This document shows, in pieces, positions 8,394-17,150 of a stretch of 29,442 nt of DNA (positions within the stretch are counted from its first letter, which is position 1; each line of letters begins with the position of its first letter). Source of the stretch: Candidatus Pelagibacter sp. Lineage in GTDB: Bacteria > Pseudomonadota > Alphaproteobacteria > Pelagibacterales > Pelagibacteraceae. The translations under genes and the position numbers were made by a program. Under the pieces are notes generated by a model that worked only from the letters and a program-made list of their open reading frames with translations, ran no database searches and had not been told where the DNA came from. Location: positions 1-29,442 of the forward strand of contig PAGZ01000006.1 in NCBI GenBank assembly GCA_002704625.1. Direction: 5' to 3'.

Positions 8394-9509
8394 ATGCAGT
8401 TTAAAATTGAGCGCGATAGACTTTTAAAATCCTTATCAATTGCTCATAGTATAATTGAGAAAAAAAATACTATTCCAATTCTTGCAAATGTCTTACTTGA
8501 AATAAAGGATAATAAATTAAATATAGTAGCCACTGATTTAGATATAATTTTTCGTGATGAAATTTCAGATCTGAAAATAGAGCAACCAGGAAGCACAACA
8601 ACGTCAGCTACTGTTTTGTATGACTTATTAAGAAAGTTACCATCAAATCATGAAGTTACATTCGATTTACAAAGTCAAAATAAACTTAAAATTTCAGCAC
8701 AAAATTCAAAATTTAACTTACTATGTTTACCTATCGATGATTTCCCAAATTTTGGTGATAATTTTAAGTCTGAACCTCATGAATTAAACAGCAAGAAGCT
8801 TTTGTTATTATTAAATAAAACTAGAATTTCAATGTCTAATGATGATACCAGACATTATTTAAATGGGATTTTTATACACCCAACCGCCTCTAATAAAAAT
8901 TCTTATTTAACCGGGGTTGCTACTGATACTCATAGATTGTCCTCAAGCAGCACCTCTATAAAAGAGTCTTCTAATTTTAAACCATTTATATTACCAAAAA
9001 AGACTGTGTTCCAGTTATGTAATTTACTACAAGAGAGTGATGAAAAAATTCATTTATATATTGGGGAAGGCAAAATCCAATTTAAAATAGGAAATTCAGC
9101 GATAGTTTCAAAAGTTATTGATGGAAAATTTCCTGAATATGAAAAAGTTGTTCCAAAAAACAATAATAAAATTTTAAGTGTAAATGTTAAAGATTTCATT
9201 AATTCTATTGAAAGAGTAATTACTGTATCAATAGATAGAAAAGAGGGTGTAAAAATTACCTTAGAAAAAGATCAAATACAGTTGTTCGTAGCCAGCACAA
9301 CTTCAGGCGAAGGAAAAGAAACTCTAAAAGCAAGTTACAATTCTGAAACTTTGACAATAAGTTTTAATGCCAGATATTTGCTTGATATAGCTTCTGAGAT
9401 ACAAGATGAGAAATTAACCATGAATCTCAACGATGCAACATCTCCAGTTTTAATTCAGGATAAGTCGGATAATCATAGCTATTATGTTATAATGCCAATG
9501 AAAATATGA
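8394..9509 (+). CDS. dnaN: DNA polymerase III sliding clamp (beta subunit)
   Basis: The 371-residue product is the ring-shaped processivity clamp. It has the typical start MQFKIERDRLLKSLSIAHSIIEKKNTIPILANVLLEI, the TDLDIIFRDEI element, TGVATDTHRLS in the second domain, and the C-terminal strand that ends SYYVIMPMKI, matching the conserved 'YVxMPMRx' end that helps form the peptide-binding pocket. The length is normal for the family. It begins one base after the dnaA stop. The usual next gene, recF, is absent; after 133 bases comes gyrB. Confidence 0.98.
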   Translation: MQFKIERDRLLKSLSIAHSIIEKKNTIPILANVLLEIKDNKLNIVATDLDIIFRDEISDLKIEQPGSTTTSATVLYDLLRKLPSNHEVTFDLQSQNKLKISAQNSKFNLLCLPIDDFPNFGDNFKSEPHELNSKKLLLLLNKTRISMSNDDTRHYLNGIFIHPTASNKNSYLTGVATDTHRLSSSSTSIKESSNFKPFILPKKTVFQLCNLLQESDEKIHLYIGEGKIQFKIGNSAIVSKVIDGKFPEYEKVVPKNNNKILSVNVKDFINSIERVITVSIDRKEGVKITLEKDQIQLFVASTTSGEGKETLKASYNSETLTISFNARYLLDIASEIQDEKLTMNLNDATSPVLIQDKSDNHSYYVIMPMKI

Positions 9510-9566
9510 AATTTTTCGACTTTTAGAAAATAAATTTTATTTTTCATCTATTATCCTTGAGCACCA

Positions 9567-9649
9567 ATGATTATTCACCCTTATTTATTTATATGATTTT
9601 ATCTAATCATGAAAAAATGATATGATTATATTTTCAAATTAAATGATTA
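9567..9649 (+). repeat. Cluster of ATGATTA repeats between dnaN and gyrB, with a DnaA-box-like site
   Basis: ATGATTA occurs at 9567-9573, 9622-9628 and 9643-9649 (the last covers the gyrB start codon), inverted as TAATCAT at 9604-9610, and one base short (ATGATT) at 9593-9598. The first copy overlaps TTATTCACC (9571-9579), which matches the DnaA box TTATNCACA at 8 of 9 positions. TATGAT at 9621-9626 is a possible gyrB -10. The rest of the 133-base gap (9510-9642) shows nothing I can name. Confidence 0.45.
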
Positions 9650-11712
9650 ATTCTCTTAAAAATAATTCAACTAAAGATTATAAAGCTGATTCCATCAAAG
9701 TATTAAAAGGCTTAGATGCAGTTAGAAAAAGACCGGGTATGTATATTGGAGATACAGACGATGGATCCGGTTTGCATCACATGGTATTCGAGGTTTTAGA
9801 TAATTCAATTGACGAGGCAATAGTTGGTTTTTGCAAAAATATAATTGTAACAATGAATAAAGATAACTCCATCACTGTAGAAGATGATGGAAGAGGAATA
9901 CCCGTTGACACGCACAAAGGAGAAAAAAAATCAGCTGCTGAAGTTATTATGACACAATTACATTCGGGTGGTAAATTCGATCAGAATTCATATAAGGTAT
10001 CCGGAGGGTTACATGGCGTTGGTGTTTCTGTTGTAAACGCATTATCAGAAAAACTAGAGTTGACAATTTTTAGAGATCAAAAAGAGCATTTCATATCTTT
10101 TAAAAATGGTAAAGTATCCAGTCAAATTAAAGTTATAAAAAAAACAAAAAAAACTGGAACAAAAATAAATTTTCTTCCTTCAAAAGATATTTTTTCAACT
10201 ACAAAATTTAATAGTTCCACTTTACAAAAAAAAATAAGAGAGTTGGCATTTTTAAATAGTGGCCTAACCATTAAACTCGTAGATGAATCACACGCTAAAA
10301 CTAAGATTTTTGAACACAAGTACGATGGAGGCGTGTCAGAATTTGTAAGATTTCTTGATCAAAAAAAATCATTATTAATAAATAAAAATGAAAAGTCAGT
10401 TTTTAAAAAACCTATTTATTTAAAAGGGGAAAAAAACAATGTTATAGTTGAATGTTCTTTTCAATGGAATGCGAGTTACTCTGAAGAGGTAATGGCTTTT
10501 ACAAATAATATCCATCAAAAAGATGGGGGCACCCATCTTCTTGGTTTTAGAAGTTCATTAACTAGAATAGTAAATAAATATGCCTCTGAAAAAAATTTAA
10601 CCAAGAAGAACAAAGTTGTAATTGGTGGAGAAGATATCAAAGAAGGTTTGACAGCAATTTTATCAATAAAAATGCCTGATCCAAAATTTTCTTCTCAAAC
10701 AAAGGATAAACTAGTGTCTTCAGAAATTAGAAATGTTGTAGAATCGATAGTAAACGAAAAGATAACAATTTGGTTTGATCAAAACCCTTCTGTTGTTAGG
10801 GTGATTTTGGATAAAATCTTACAAGCAGCGATAGCCAGAGATCTTGCAAGAAAGGCAAGGGATAGCGTTAGAAGAAAAGGATCACTTGAACTTTCCGGCC
10901 TTCCAGGAAAACTAGCGGACTGTCAAATTTCCTCTATGGAAGGAACTGAATTATTTATAGTCGAGGGAGATTCAGCAGGAGGTTCAGCTAAACAAGGAAG
11001 AAAAAGGGAATTTCAAGCGGTACTCCCGTTAAGAGGAAAAATTTTAAATACTTATGTGAATGAGAATAAAAAAAGAAATGGATCCAATGGTAGTAACGAA
11101 AATAAAACATTATCAAAAATGATGTCATCAAATGAAATCGTGACTTTAATAAATGCCCTGGGAACTGGATCAACGAATTTTGATATAGAAGATCTTAGAT
11201 ATGAAAAAATAATAATTATGACAGATGCAGATGTAGACGGTTCTCACATTAGAACTTTACTACTAACCTTTTTTAACAACAAACCTTTTCATGAATTAAT
11301 TGAAAAAGGTCATTTGTATTTAGCTCAACCACCTTTGTTTAAAGTGACTAAAGGTTCAAAGACTACCTATATTAAAAATGAAAAAGATTTGGAGACTTAT
11401 ATTCTTAAATCTAAAGAAAATGGCACAAAAAAATTAAAGAAAAATGAGATAGAAAAATACATAAACGAAGAGAGACAAAGATTAAATATTCAGCGTTTCA
11501 AAGGTTTAGGAGAAATGAACCCAGAAGAACTTTGGCAAACAACATTAAACCCAGAAAATAGAACCTTATTAAAAGTAGAATATTCTAAAGGAACAAAAGA
11601 AAAATCTAAAGAGGATCAAAATATAATTAGAATTTTAATGGGCGATGAAGTTGCTCCTAGAAAAGACTTTATAACTGAAAAAGCTCTTGAAGTTGAAAAC
11701 CTAGACATCTAA
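9643..11712 (+). CDS. gyrB: DNA gyrase subunit B
   Basis: GyrB is the ATPase subunit of gyrase, which introduces negative supercoils. Seen: the GHKL ATPase start (RKRPGMYIGDTDDGSGLHHMVFEVLDNSIDEA, with catalytic E50 and Mg-binding N54), DDGRGIPVD, SGGLHGVGVSVVNALS, the transducer, then the TOPRIM motifs EGDSAGGSAKQGRKREFQAV and DADVDGSHIRTLLL, and the C-terminal RFKGLGEMNPEELWQTTLNP, which is the GyrB rather than ParE form. At 689 residues it is about 115 shorter than E. coli GyrB; it lacks the long insertion in the C-terminal region common in Gram-negatives. It follows dnaN, and regB begins 4 bases after its stop. Confidence 0.96.
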   Translation: MINSLKNNSTKDYKADSIKVLKGLDAVRKRPGMYIGDTDDGSGLHHMVFEVLDNSIDEAIVGFCKNIIVTMNKDNSITVEDDGRGIPVDTHKGEKKSAAEVIMTQLHSGGKFDQNSYKVSGGLHGVGVSVVNALSEKLELTIFRDQKEHFISFKNGKVSSQIKVIKKTKKTGTKINFLPSKDIFSTTKFNSSTLQKKIRELAFLNSGLTIKLVDESHAKTKIFEHKYDGGVSEFVRFLDQKKSLLINKNEKSVFKKPIYLKGEKNNVIVECSFQWNASYSEEVMAFTNNIHQKDGGTHLLGFRSSLTRIVNKYASEKNLTKKNKVVIGGEDIKEGLTAILSIKMPDPKFSSQTKDKLVSSEIRNVVESIVNEKITIWFDQNPSVVRVILDKILQAAIARDLARKARDSVRRKGSLELSGLPGKLADCQISSMEGTELFIVEGDSAGGSAKQGRKREFQAVLPLRGKILNTYVNENKKRNGSNGSNENKTLSKMMSSNEIVTLINALGTGSTNFDIEDLRYEKIIIMTDADVDGSHIRTLLLTFFNNKPFHELIEKGHLYLAQPPLFKVTKGSKTTYIKNEKDLETYILKSKENGTKKLKKNEIEKYINEERQRLNIQRFKGLGEMNPEELWQTTLNPENRTLLKVEYSKGTKEKSKEDQNIIRILMGDEVAPRKDFITEKALEVENLDI

Positions 11713-11716
11713 ATAA

Positions 11717-13003
11717 ATGAAATTATCTGAATTCCTCAAATACGATGAGGATTTAAAGTTAGAAAAAAGTACGGTAGTAATTCTAAGATGGATAGCCTTA
11801 ATTGGTCAATTAATAACAATTTATGCTGTACATTTCATTATAAATTTTGAACTACCAATAATTTTATGCTCCATTACAATTTTTTTCGGTGGTTTAACAA
11901 ATATTTTTATACAATTTAATTTTAAGAAAAATCAACTTAGTAACATAGAGTCAACAATACTTTTATTTTATGATGTTATACAATTATCAGTATTAATTTT
12001 TTTAACTGGAGGAATTACAAATCCTTTTATAATTTTTCTTATAGTGCCAGCCATAATATCTTCAACTTTATTGAATTTAAGTAGTACAATTTTTTTATCA
12101 ATCATAACAATTTTATCAATGATACTTCTAATTTTTAACTATTTACCTTTACCTAGTGCTGGAGATCTTCATTTTCATGTTCCTGATTATTATATTTATT
12201 CAATTCCCACTGCTTTAATCATTGTATTAATTTTTTTAAATTATTTTGGTTTCCGTTTTGGTTATGATGCTAGAAAAAGAGCAAATGCTTTAAGTAAATT
12301 AGAGATTGTTTTAGCAAAAGAGCAGGAATTGGAGTCAATTGGCCATCAAGCAGCTGCAGCCGCACATTCTTTAGGAACACCGCTATCAACAATAACTGTG
12401 ATTGCAAAAGAGCTCAAGAAAGATTTGGGAATTAATTCAGAATTTAATAAAGATTTGGATATTTTGATACAACAATCTAAAAAATGTGGAGATATATTAA
12501 AAAATATATCTCAAAATAAAATTGTAGATGATGAATATGTATTGAATATATCTTTACAGGATCTACTTTTTGAAATTTCGAAATCTTTTGAGGAAATTTC
12601 AATAAATAAAATAAAATTAAATTGCCCTCAAGAGATCCAAAAAATTCCTATTAAAAGATCTCCTGAAATCACATATGGAATTCGGAATTTTGTAGGTAAT
12701 GCTGTAAAGTTTGCCAATAAAAAAATCGAAATTGATTTGTTAACTGATAATATTAATACTACAATTCGAATTTCAGATGATGGGCCTGGGTTTCCGGGAG
12801 ACATTGCTAATATAATCGGTGAACCTTATATAGCATCCAAGTCAAAAAAACTTAAGTCTAAAGCAGGTTTAGGATTAGGAACTTTTATTGGAAAAACTTT
12901 ATTAGAAAGAAAAAAGGCAATAATTGAATTCTCACAATCTAGTCTTGGTGGAGCTTTAGTGGAGATAAGTTGGAAAAATTCAGATCTAATGTCAAAACAA
13001 TAA
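11717..13003 (+). CDS. regB: Redox-responsive sensor histidine kinase RegB (PrrB/ActS)
   Basis: RegB senses redox state through the ubiquinone pool and a reactive cysteine and phosphorylates RegA. The 428-residue protein has about six membrane segments in residues 20-185, including the fully conserved quinone-site heptad GGITNPF (98-104). The H-box has His217 in the RegB-specific AAAAAHSLGTPLSTI. Cys257 (KKCGDILKNI) sits where the redox-active cysteine of Rhodobacter RegB lies. The ATPase boxes follow (NAVKFA, DDGPGFPGDI, AGLGLGTFIGKTLLE). It is in line with gyrB after 4 bases. Its stop codon directly abuts the stop of the convergent agmatine deiminase gene. The cognate regA lies 4.3 kb downstream, past an inverted polyamine operon. 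Confidence 0.93.
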   Translation: MKLSEFLKYDEDLKLEKSTVVILRWIALIGQLITIYAVHFIINFELPIILCSITIFFGGLTNIFIQFNFKKNQLSNIESTILLFYDVIQLSVLIFLTGGITNPFIIFLIVPAIISSTLLNLSSTIFLSIITILSMILLIFNYLPLPSAGDLHFHVPDYYIYSIPTALIIVLIFLNYFGFRFGYDARKRANALSKLEIVLAKEQELESIGHQAAAAAHSLGTPLSTITVIAKELKKDLGINSEFNKDLDILIQQSKKCGDILKNISQNKIVDDEYVLNISLQDLLFEISKSFEEISINKIKLNCPQEIQKIPIKRSPEITYGIRNFVGNAVKFANKKIEIDLLTDNINTTIRISDDGPGFPGDIANIIGEPYIASKSKKLKSKAGLGLGTFIGKTLLERKKAIIEFSQSSLGGALVEISWKNSDLMSKQ

Positions 13004-14056
13004 TTAGATCGGTTCTTGTTGAGTAAGACAATGAATTGTTCCTAGACCCCAAACTAAAATTGAACAATCTATTGGTATTATTTTTTTAGTTTTGAAATGC
13101 TTTTTAAATATTTTTAAGACAACTTTGTCTTTGGGGTCATTAAAAGAAGGAACCAAAACAACTTTGTTAGCAATATAAAAATTAAGATAGCTTGCGGGCA
13201 ACCTTACACCCTCTATAAATTTAGGTTTAGGCATTGGTATATATATAATTTTAAATTTTTCTTTGTTTTCTTTTTTAAACTTTTTAATTATTTTTATATT
13301 CTCCATTAAATTTTTAAAATTCTTATCTTTTTTATTTTTTTCTATTGCTATAAATATTTTGTCTTTATTTATAAATCTCGCAATATCATCTACATGTCCA
13401 TGAGTATCATCTCCGTGTATTCCTTTATTTAACCAAATTACTTTCCTAACGCCAAAATACTTATTGAATATTTTATTATAGTCATCTTTTTTTAATCCTT
13501 TATTTCTTTGTTGAACTTTACTTAATAAACATTGTTTAGTTGTTAAAAGAAAACCTTTTCCGTTTACATCAATAGAACCTCCCTCAAGAACAATTTTTTT
13601 TTTGTTATATTTTGGTTTTATAATTTTAATTTTTTTAAATTCTTTAATTTTAAAATATGCTTTATTATCATTTTTAAAATTTTTGTATTTAGCCCATCCA
13701 TTAAATTCCCATTTAGATAATATTTTTTTCTTTCTTCCTTGCTTAACAAAAATTGGCAAAAAATCTCTTGTCCACGCTCTATCTGTTTTGCAAATTATTA
13801 TTCTTGTATTTTTTAATTTTGCACCTAGAACCTTTAAAAAAAAACTCACTTTTTTTTTATCCGACTCATTTTTAACCAAAACATTAACTAATTGAGTCTT
13901 TGAAAGTTGTGTAATTATTTTATTGAAAACTCTAGGTATTTCATTAAATTTATTTGGCCAATCTTCTTTATTATGAGGCCAAGCTATCCAAGTTGATTTT
14001 TGCGGCTCCCATTCAGCAGGCATCCTATAAATGCCTTTTCTAGACATACTAGGCAT
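13004..14056 (-). CDS. aguA: Agmatine deiminase
   Basis: The enzyme hydrolyses agmatine to N-carbamoylputrescine and ammonia. The 350-residue protein shows the family's N-terminal block MPAEWEPQKSTWIAWP (12-27), RAWTRDFLPIFV (93-104), LEGGSID (157-163), the catalytic GDDTHGHVDD (215-224) and the C-terminal nucleophile Cys343 in GLGTIHCLTQQEP. The guanidine-group chemistry is that of the pentein superfamily. It is the last gene of the polyamine operon; its start overlaps the end of aguB by 8 bases, so translation is coupled. ATGs at codons 4 and 12 are alternative starts. The Lys and Asn excess in its middle third reflects low G+C. Confidence 0.95.
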   Translation of the reverse strand: MPSMSRKGIYRMPAEWEPQKSTWIAWPHNKEDWPNKFNEIPRVFNKIITQLSKTQLVNVLVKNESDKKKVSFFLKVLGAKLKNTRIIICKTDRAWTRDFLPIFVKQGRKKKILSKWEFNGWAKYKNFKNDNKAYFKIKEFKKIKIIKPKYNKKKIVLEGGSIDVNGKGFLLTTKQCLLSKVQQRNKGLKKDDYNKIFNKYFGVRKVIWLNKGIHGDDTHGHVDDIARFINKDKIFIAIEKNKKDKNFKNLMENIKIIKKFKKENKEKFKIIYIPMPKPKFIEGVRLPASYLNFYIANKVVLVPSFNDPKDKVVLKIFKKHFKTKKIIPIDCSILVWGLGTIHCLTQQEPI

Positions 14057-14924
14057 CTTTAGGGTTGTTTAATATACCTTTATAATAGTCAATTCTTCTA
14101 TCTCTAAAAAAAGGCCAATGTCTTCTTACATTTTCAACTTTTTTAAAATCAATATCACAAATTAAAGTTTCTTCTTCTTGTTTGGCACTGGCAATTATAT
14201 TTCCGCTCGGATCAAACACAATTGTATTTCCCCAAAATTCTAACTTTTTAGAACCTCGTTTTTCTACACCAACCCTGTTAACTGCCGCAACATACACACC
14301 ATTTGCGATAGCATGAGATCTTTGTACAGTTATCCATGAATTAAGTTGAGATTTTCCAAACTTTCTCTTTTCTCTAGGATGCCAACCGATTGCCGTTGGA
14401 TAAAAAAGTATTTCAGCACCCTGTAAGGAAGTAAGTCTTGCAGCTTCCGGAAACCATTGATCCCAACAAATTAAAGTTCCAAGTTTGCCATAAGTAGTTT
14501 TAAAAGATTTAAAACCAAGATCACCAGGTGTAAAATAAAATTTTTCATAAAATTGCGGATCATCAGGTATGTGCATTTTTCTATATTTTCCGATTATTTT
14601 TCCTTTTTCATTAATTACTACACAACTGTTATGATATATACCTGAAGTTTTTTTTTCAAAAATTGGAGCTATAATAATAATTTTAAGTTCTTTAGCTAAT
14701 AAGGAAAGAATACCTGTTGTTCTTCCAGGTATTTTTTCTGCTAAATTAAAATTAGAGTGCTTTTCTTCCTGACAAAAGTAATTTGACAAAAATAATTCTG
14801 GTAAGCAAACTACTTTAGCTTTTTTTTTGCTTGCCTCTTTTATTTTTTTAATAGCAATACTCATATTTTTTTGAGTATCAGACGACATTTTCATCTGTAT
14901 TAAAGCTATTTTTGTTTTTGTCAT
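14049..14924 (-). CDS. aguB: N-carbamoylputrescine amidase
   Basis: This nitrilase-superfamily enzyme converts N-carbamoylputrescine to putrescine, CO2 and ammonia, the step after agmatine deiminase. The catalytic triad is visible: Glu43 in VCLPELFLSNYF, Lys116 in KYRKMHIPDDPQFYEKFYF and Cys153 in LICWDQWFPEAARL. The C-terminal HWPFFRDRRIDYY is typical of this subfamily. The ATG at 14924 (MTKTKIALIQMKM, 291 residues) is preferred: the longer frame from 14999 would add 25 residues without similarity and overlap the upstream gene by 71 bases. With the chosen start, a 4-base gap follows the DHS-family stop. Confidence 0.96.
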   Translation of the reverse strand: MTKTKIALIQMKMSSDTQKNMSIAIKKIKEASKKKAKVVCLPELFLSNYFCQEEKHSNFNLAEKIPGRTTGILSLLAKELKIIIIAPIFEKKTSGIYHNSCVVINEKGKIIGKYRKMHIPDDPQFYEKFYFTPGDLGFKSFKTTYGKLGTLICWDQWFPEAARLTSLQGAEILFYPTAIGWHPREKRKFGKSQLNSWITVQRSHAIANGVYVAAVNRVGVEKRGSKKLEFWGNTIVFDPSGNIIASAKQEEETLICDIDFKKVENVRRHWPFFRDRRIDYYKGILNNPKDA

Positions 14925-14928
14925 TTTA

Positions 14929-15972
14929 CTAAAATAATTTTTGGAAATTTCTACGTTCTCTGTTTTTCCAATTTTTACGATGGTATGCGTCGCTTGCAAT
15001 CAAAGGCAAAACACTCGTAGCTTCAGCAAAAACCATTTGTTCTTTAGAAGTGTCTACTTTCCCCCAAGAACTTGCTTCTTTTAAAGTTGAACTACTACAT
15101 GCGCCATCTCTTGTATCAGCCACTGTAATTTGTATTGCATATTTATGCATATCAACCTTTTTGCCTAAAAGCTCAGCACATACAACTGTATCTTGAACAA
15201 AATTTTTTGGTACCCCACCCCCAACCATTAATAAACCAGAGTCTTTTGATTTTAGTTTAATTTCTGTTAATTCTCTAAATTCTCTTATCGAATCTATGGT
15301 AATGTGTTTTTTTGGATTTTGCTCTTGATGCATTACCAGGCCAAAGCCTGCAGAGCTATCTGTAAATGCTGGACAAAAAATAGGAACATTATGGTCATAG
15401 GCAACCTCAATTAGTGAGTTTTTCTTTTTTGCATTTTTTTTAAGAAATTTTCCAATTTCTTTTATAAATTCTCTAGAGGTGTAGGTTTTGGGAGGTAATT
15501 TGTTTGCTATATCACAAATAGTTTTGTCGCAAATTTGTAATTGTTCTTCATCTATGTAAGTGTCATATATTCTATCTATATAATTTTCTCTCAGGGTTTT
15601 ATCGTCCTGAAACTGGTCCCCCTGGTAATGTTTAAACCCCAATGCTTCAAAGAAATCCATGTCAATTATTGATGCTCCTGTTGCTACAATTGCATCAACC
15701 ATATTATATTTAATTAAATCAGAGTATAGATTCATACATCCTGCAGCAGAAGTAGAACCAGCAATTGTCAAAAATATAGAACAGTTTCTATCTCCCAACA
15801 TTTCATTATAAATTTCTGCAGCCAGAGCCGTATCTCTTGACGTAAAAGACATTTTTTTCATTGACTCGATAATTTTTCTAGAGTCAAAAGAAGTTATATC
15901 AATATGTTCGACTTCGGATTTTAACAAAGATTTTTTATTGTGTCCTAGAGCCGGACCGTTTTTTTTATTCAT
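14929..15972 (-). CDS. Deoxyhypusine-synthase-family enzyme (probable homospermidine or other polyamine synthase)
   Basis: The 347-residue protein belongs to the NAD-dependent deoxyhypusine synthase (DHS) fold: AGSTSAAGCMNLYSDLIKYNMVDAIVATGAS (72-101), PIFCPAFTDSSAGFGL (197-212), MVGGGVPKNF (249-258) and EASSWGKVD with Lys305. That lysine aligns with the one that forms the covalent aminobutyl-imine in eukaryotic DHS, so aminobutyl transfer chemistry is plausible. The eukaryotic substrate eIF5A does not exist in bacteria. Lying between ornithine decarboxylase and the agmatine-to-putrescine genes, it most likely transfers the aminobutyl group to a small amine, for example giving homospermidine. 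The exact reaction is not settled by sequence. It is coupled to the upstream gene through a shared TAATG. Confidence 0.85.
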   Translation of the reverse strand: MNKKNGPALGHNKKSLLKSEVEHIDITSFDSRKIIESMKKMSFTSRDTALAAEIYNEMLGDRNCSIFLTIAGSTSAAGCMNLYSDLIKYNMVDAIVATGASIIDMDFFEALGFKHYQGDQFQDDKTLRENYIDRIYDTYIDEEQLQICDKTICDIANKLPPKTYTSREFIKEIGKFLKKNAKKKNSLIEVAYDHNVPIFCPAFTDSSAGFGLVMHQEQNPKKHITIDSIREFRELTEIKLKSKDSGLLMVGGGVPKNFVQDTVVCAELLGKKVDMHKYAIQITVADTRDGACSSSTLKEASSWGKVDTSKEQMVFAEATSVLPLIASDAYHRKNWKNRERRNFQKLF

Positions 15973-17150
15973 TATGCAACTAAGTATTTAACCTTATCCT
16001 TAAGATCGTACATTGAAAGAATAGGTTTGTCATCTACTTGGTAGATTGCGTCAGAATAAAAACCATTAAATTTTGTTCTAAATGTTGTTCCGTAAGCACC
16101 AAGTTGACCTAGTTCAATATAGTCACCTTCTCTAATATTATTTGGTAACATGAAGGGTCCTTTCATATAATCAAGACTATCACAAGTTGGCCCATAAAAA
16201 TTAAAAGCAGTCAATTTTTTTGAAACTATTCTTCCATTCGTAATCATTTTTGACGGTAAAACAAAGTTTGGAACTCCTGCGTCGAATAAAGAACCGTAAG
16301 TTCCATCATTAATATATAGTTTTTGTTTTTTCTTTAAAATAACTTTAACTATCGTAGAGCCAGATTCCGCAACTAAGGCTCTACCAGGTTCACAAAATAT
16401 TTCTGGCATTTTTTCTAGTTTTAATTTTTTTAATCCATTTTTGATTTCTGTCATATAATTTTCTAATGGTTCTGGTACAAGATCTGGATAAATTGACGGA
16501 AACCCTCCACCAATATTTATTACATCAGGAGTAATTTTAGTTTTTTTAATTATATTACCAATCTCAGTAATCCCCTTTGAAAATGATATTTTATCCATAC
16601 ATTGGGAACCTACATGAAAACTTAAACCAACTTTTTTTCCATGCTCTTTACACAATCTTAATAAGCCCAAAGCCTCACTCGAAAGAGCTCCAAATTTTCT
16701 AGACAAGTCGATTTCCGCATGTTCATTTGAAATTGCAACTCTTACATACAAATTTAAATCCTTGGCGTTATTTGTTGCATCGAGTATTTTGAGTAATTCT
16801 TCTTTAGTATCTAAAGCGAAGTCTTTAACATTGTATTGAAAATAGGCTTGTTCGATACTTTCTCTACTTTTAACGGTGTGCATGAAATATAATTTAACTT
16901 TATTATCTATTTTTCTAATTATTTTAATTTCATTGATTGAAGCTACATCAAAATTTTGAATCCCATTGTTTATAATAATTTTTATGACTTTTTCGTTTGG
17001 ATTAGTTTTTACAGCATATAGAACTTTTCCTGGGAATGCGTTCTTAAAAAATTCCACTGATTTCTGTATTGATTTAGGTCTGATGCAATAGACCGGACTT
17101 TCAGGCCTTAAAGTGCTAACTAATTCGTTAACGCTATCAAATTTTCGCAT
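15972..17150 (-). CDS. Ornithine (ornithine/lysine-type) decarboxylase, PLP-dependent
   Basis: This fold-III (alanine-racemase-like) decarboxylase should make putrescine from ornithine. Seen in its 392 residues: PLP lysine K48 in YAVKTNP, HVGSQ (179-183), GGGFP (214-218), EPGRALVAESG (254-264), INDGTYGS with substrate-binding D282, the active-site CDS (C323, D324) contributed across the dimer, and QLGAYG with Y353. D282 is the residue kept in ornithine-specific enzymes and altered in the viral arginine-specific homologue, which argues for ornithine. It is the first gene of the polyamine operon. GGGGGA lies about 8 bases before ATG 17150 and is an unusually G-rich ribosome-binding site here. 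Its stop overlaps the next start. Confidence 0.93.
   Translation of the reverse strand: MRKFDSVNELVSTLRPESPVYCIRPKSIQKSVEFFKNAFPGKVLYAVKTNPNEKVIKIIINNGIQNFDVASINEIKIIRKIDNKVKLYFMHTVKSRESIEQAYFQYNVKDFALDTKEELLKILDATNNAKDLNLYVRVAISNEHAEIDLSRKFGALSSEALGLLRLCKEHGKKVGLSFHVGSQCMDKISFSKGITEIGNIIKKTKITPDVINIGGGFPSIYPDLVPEPLENYMTEIKNGLKKLKLEKMPEIFCEPGRALVAESGSTIVKVILKKKQKLYINDGTYGSLFDAGVPNFVLPSKMITNGRIVSKKLTAFNFYGPTCDSLDYMKGPFMLPNNIREGDYIELGQLGAYGTTFRTKFNGFYSDAIYQVDDKPILSMYDLKDKVKYLVA

Noticed and set aside
9643..11712. ParE instead of GyrB
   Set aside because: The RFKGLGEMNPEELWQTTLNP ending and the position after dnaN are those of GyrB, in spite of the shorter length.
14925..14999. N-terminal extension of aguB from 14999
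   Set aside because: It would overlap the DHS-family gene by 71 bases and adds residues unlike the amidase family; ATG 14924 starts at the conserved first strand.
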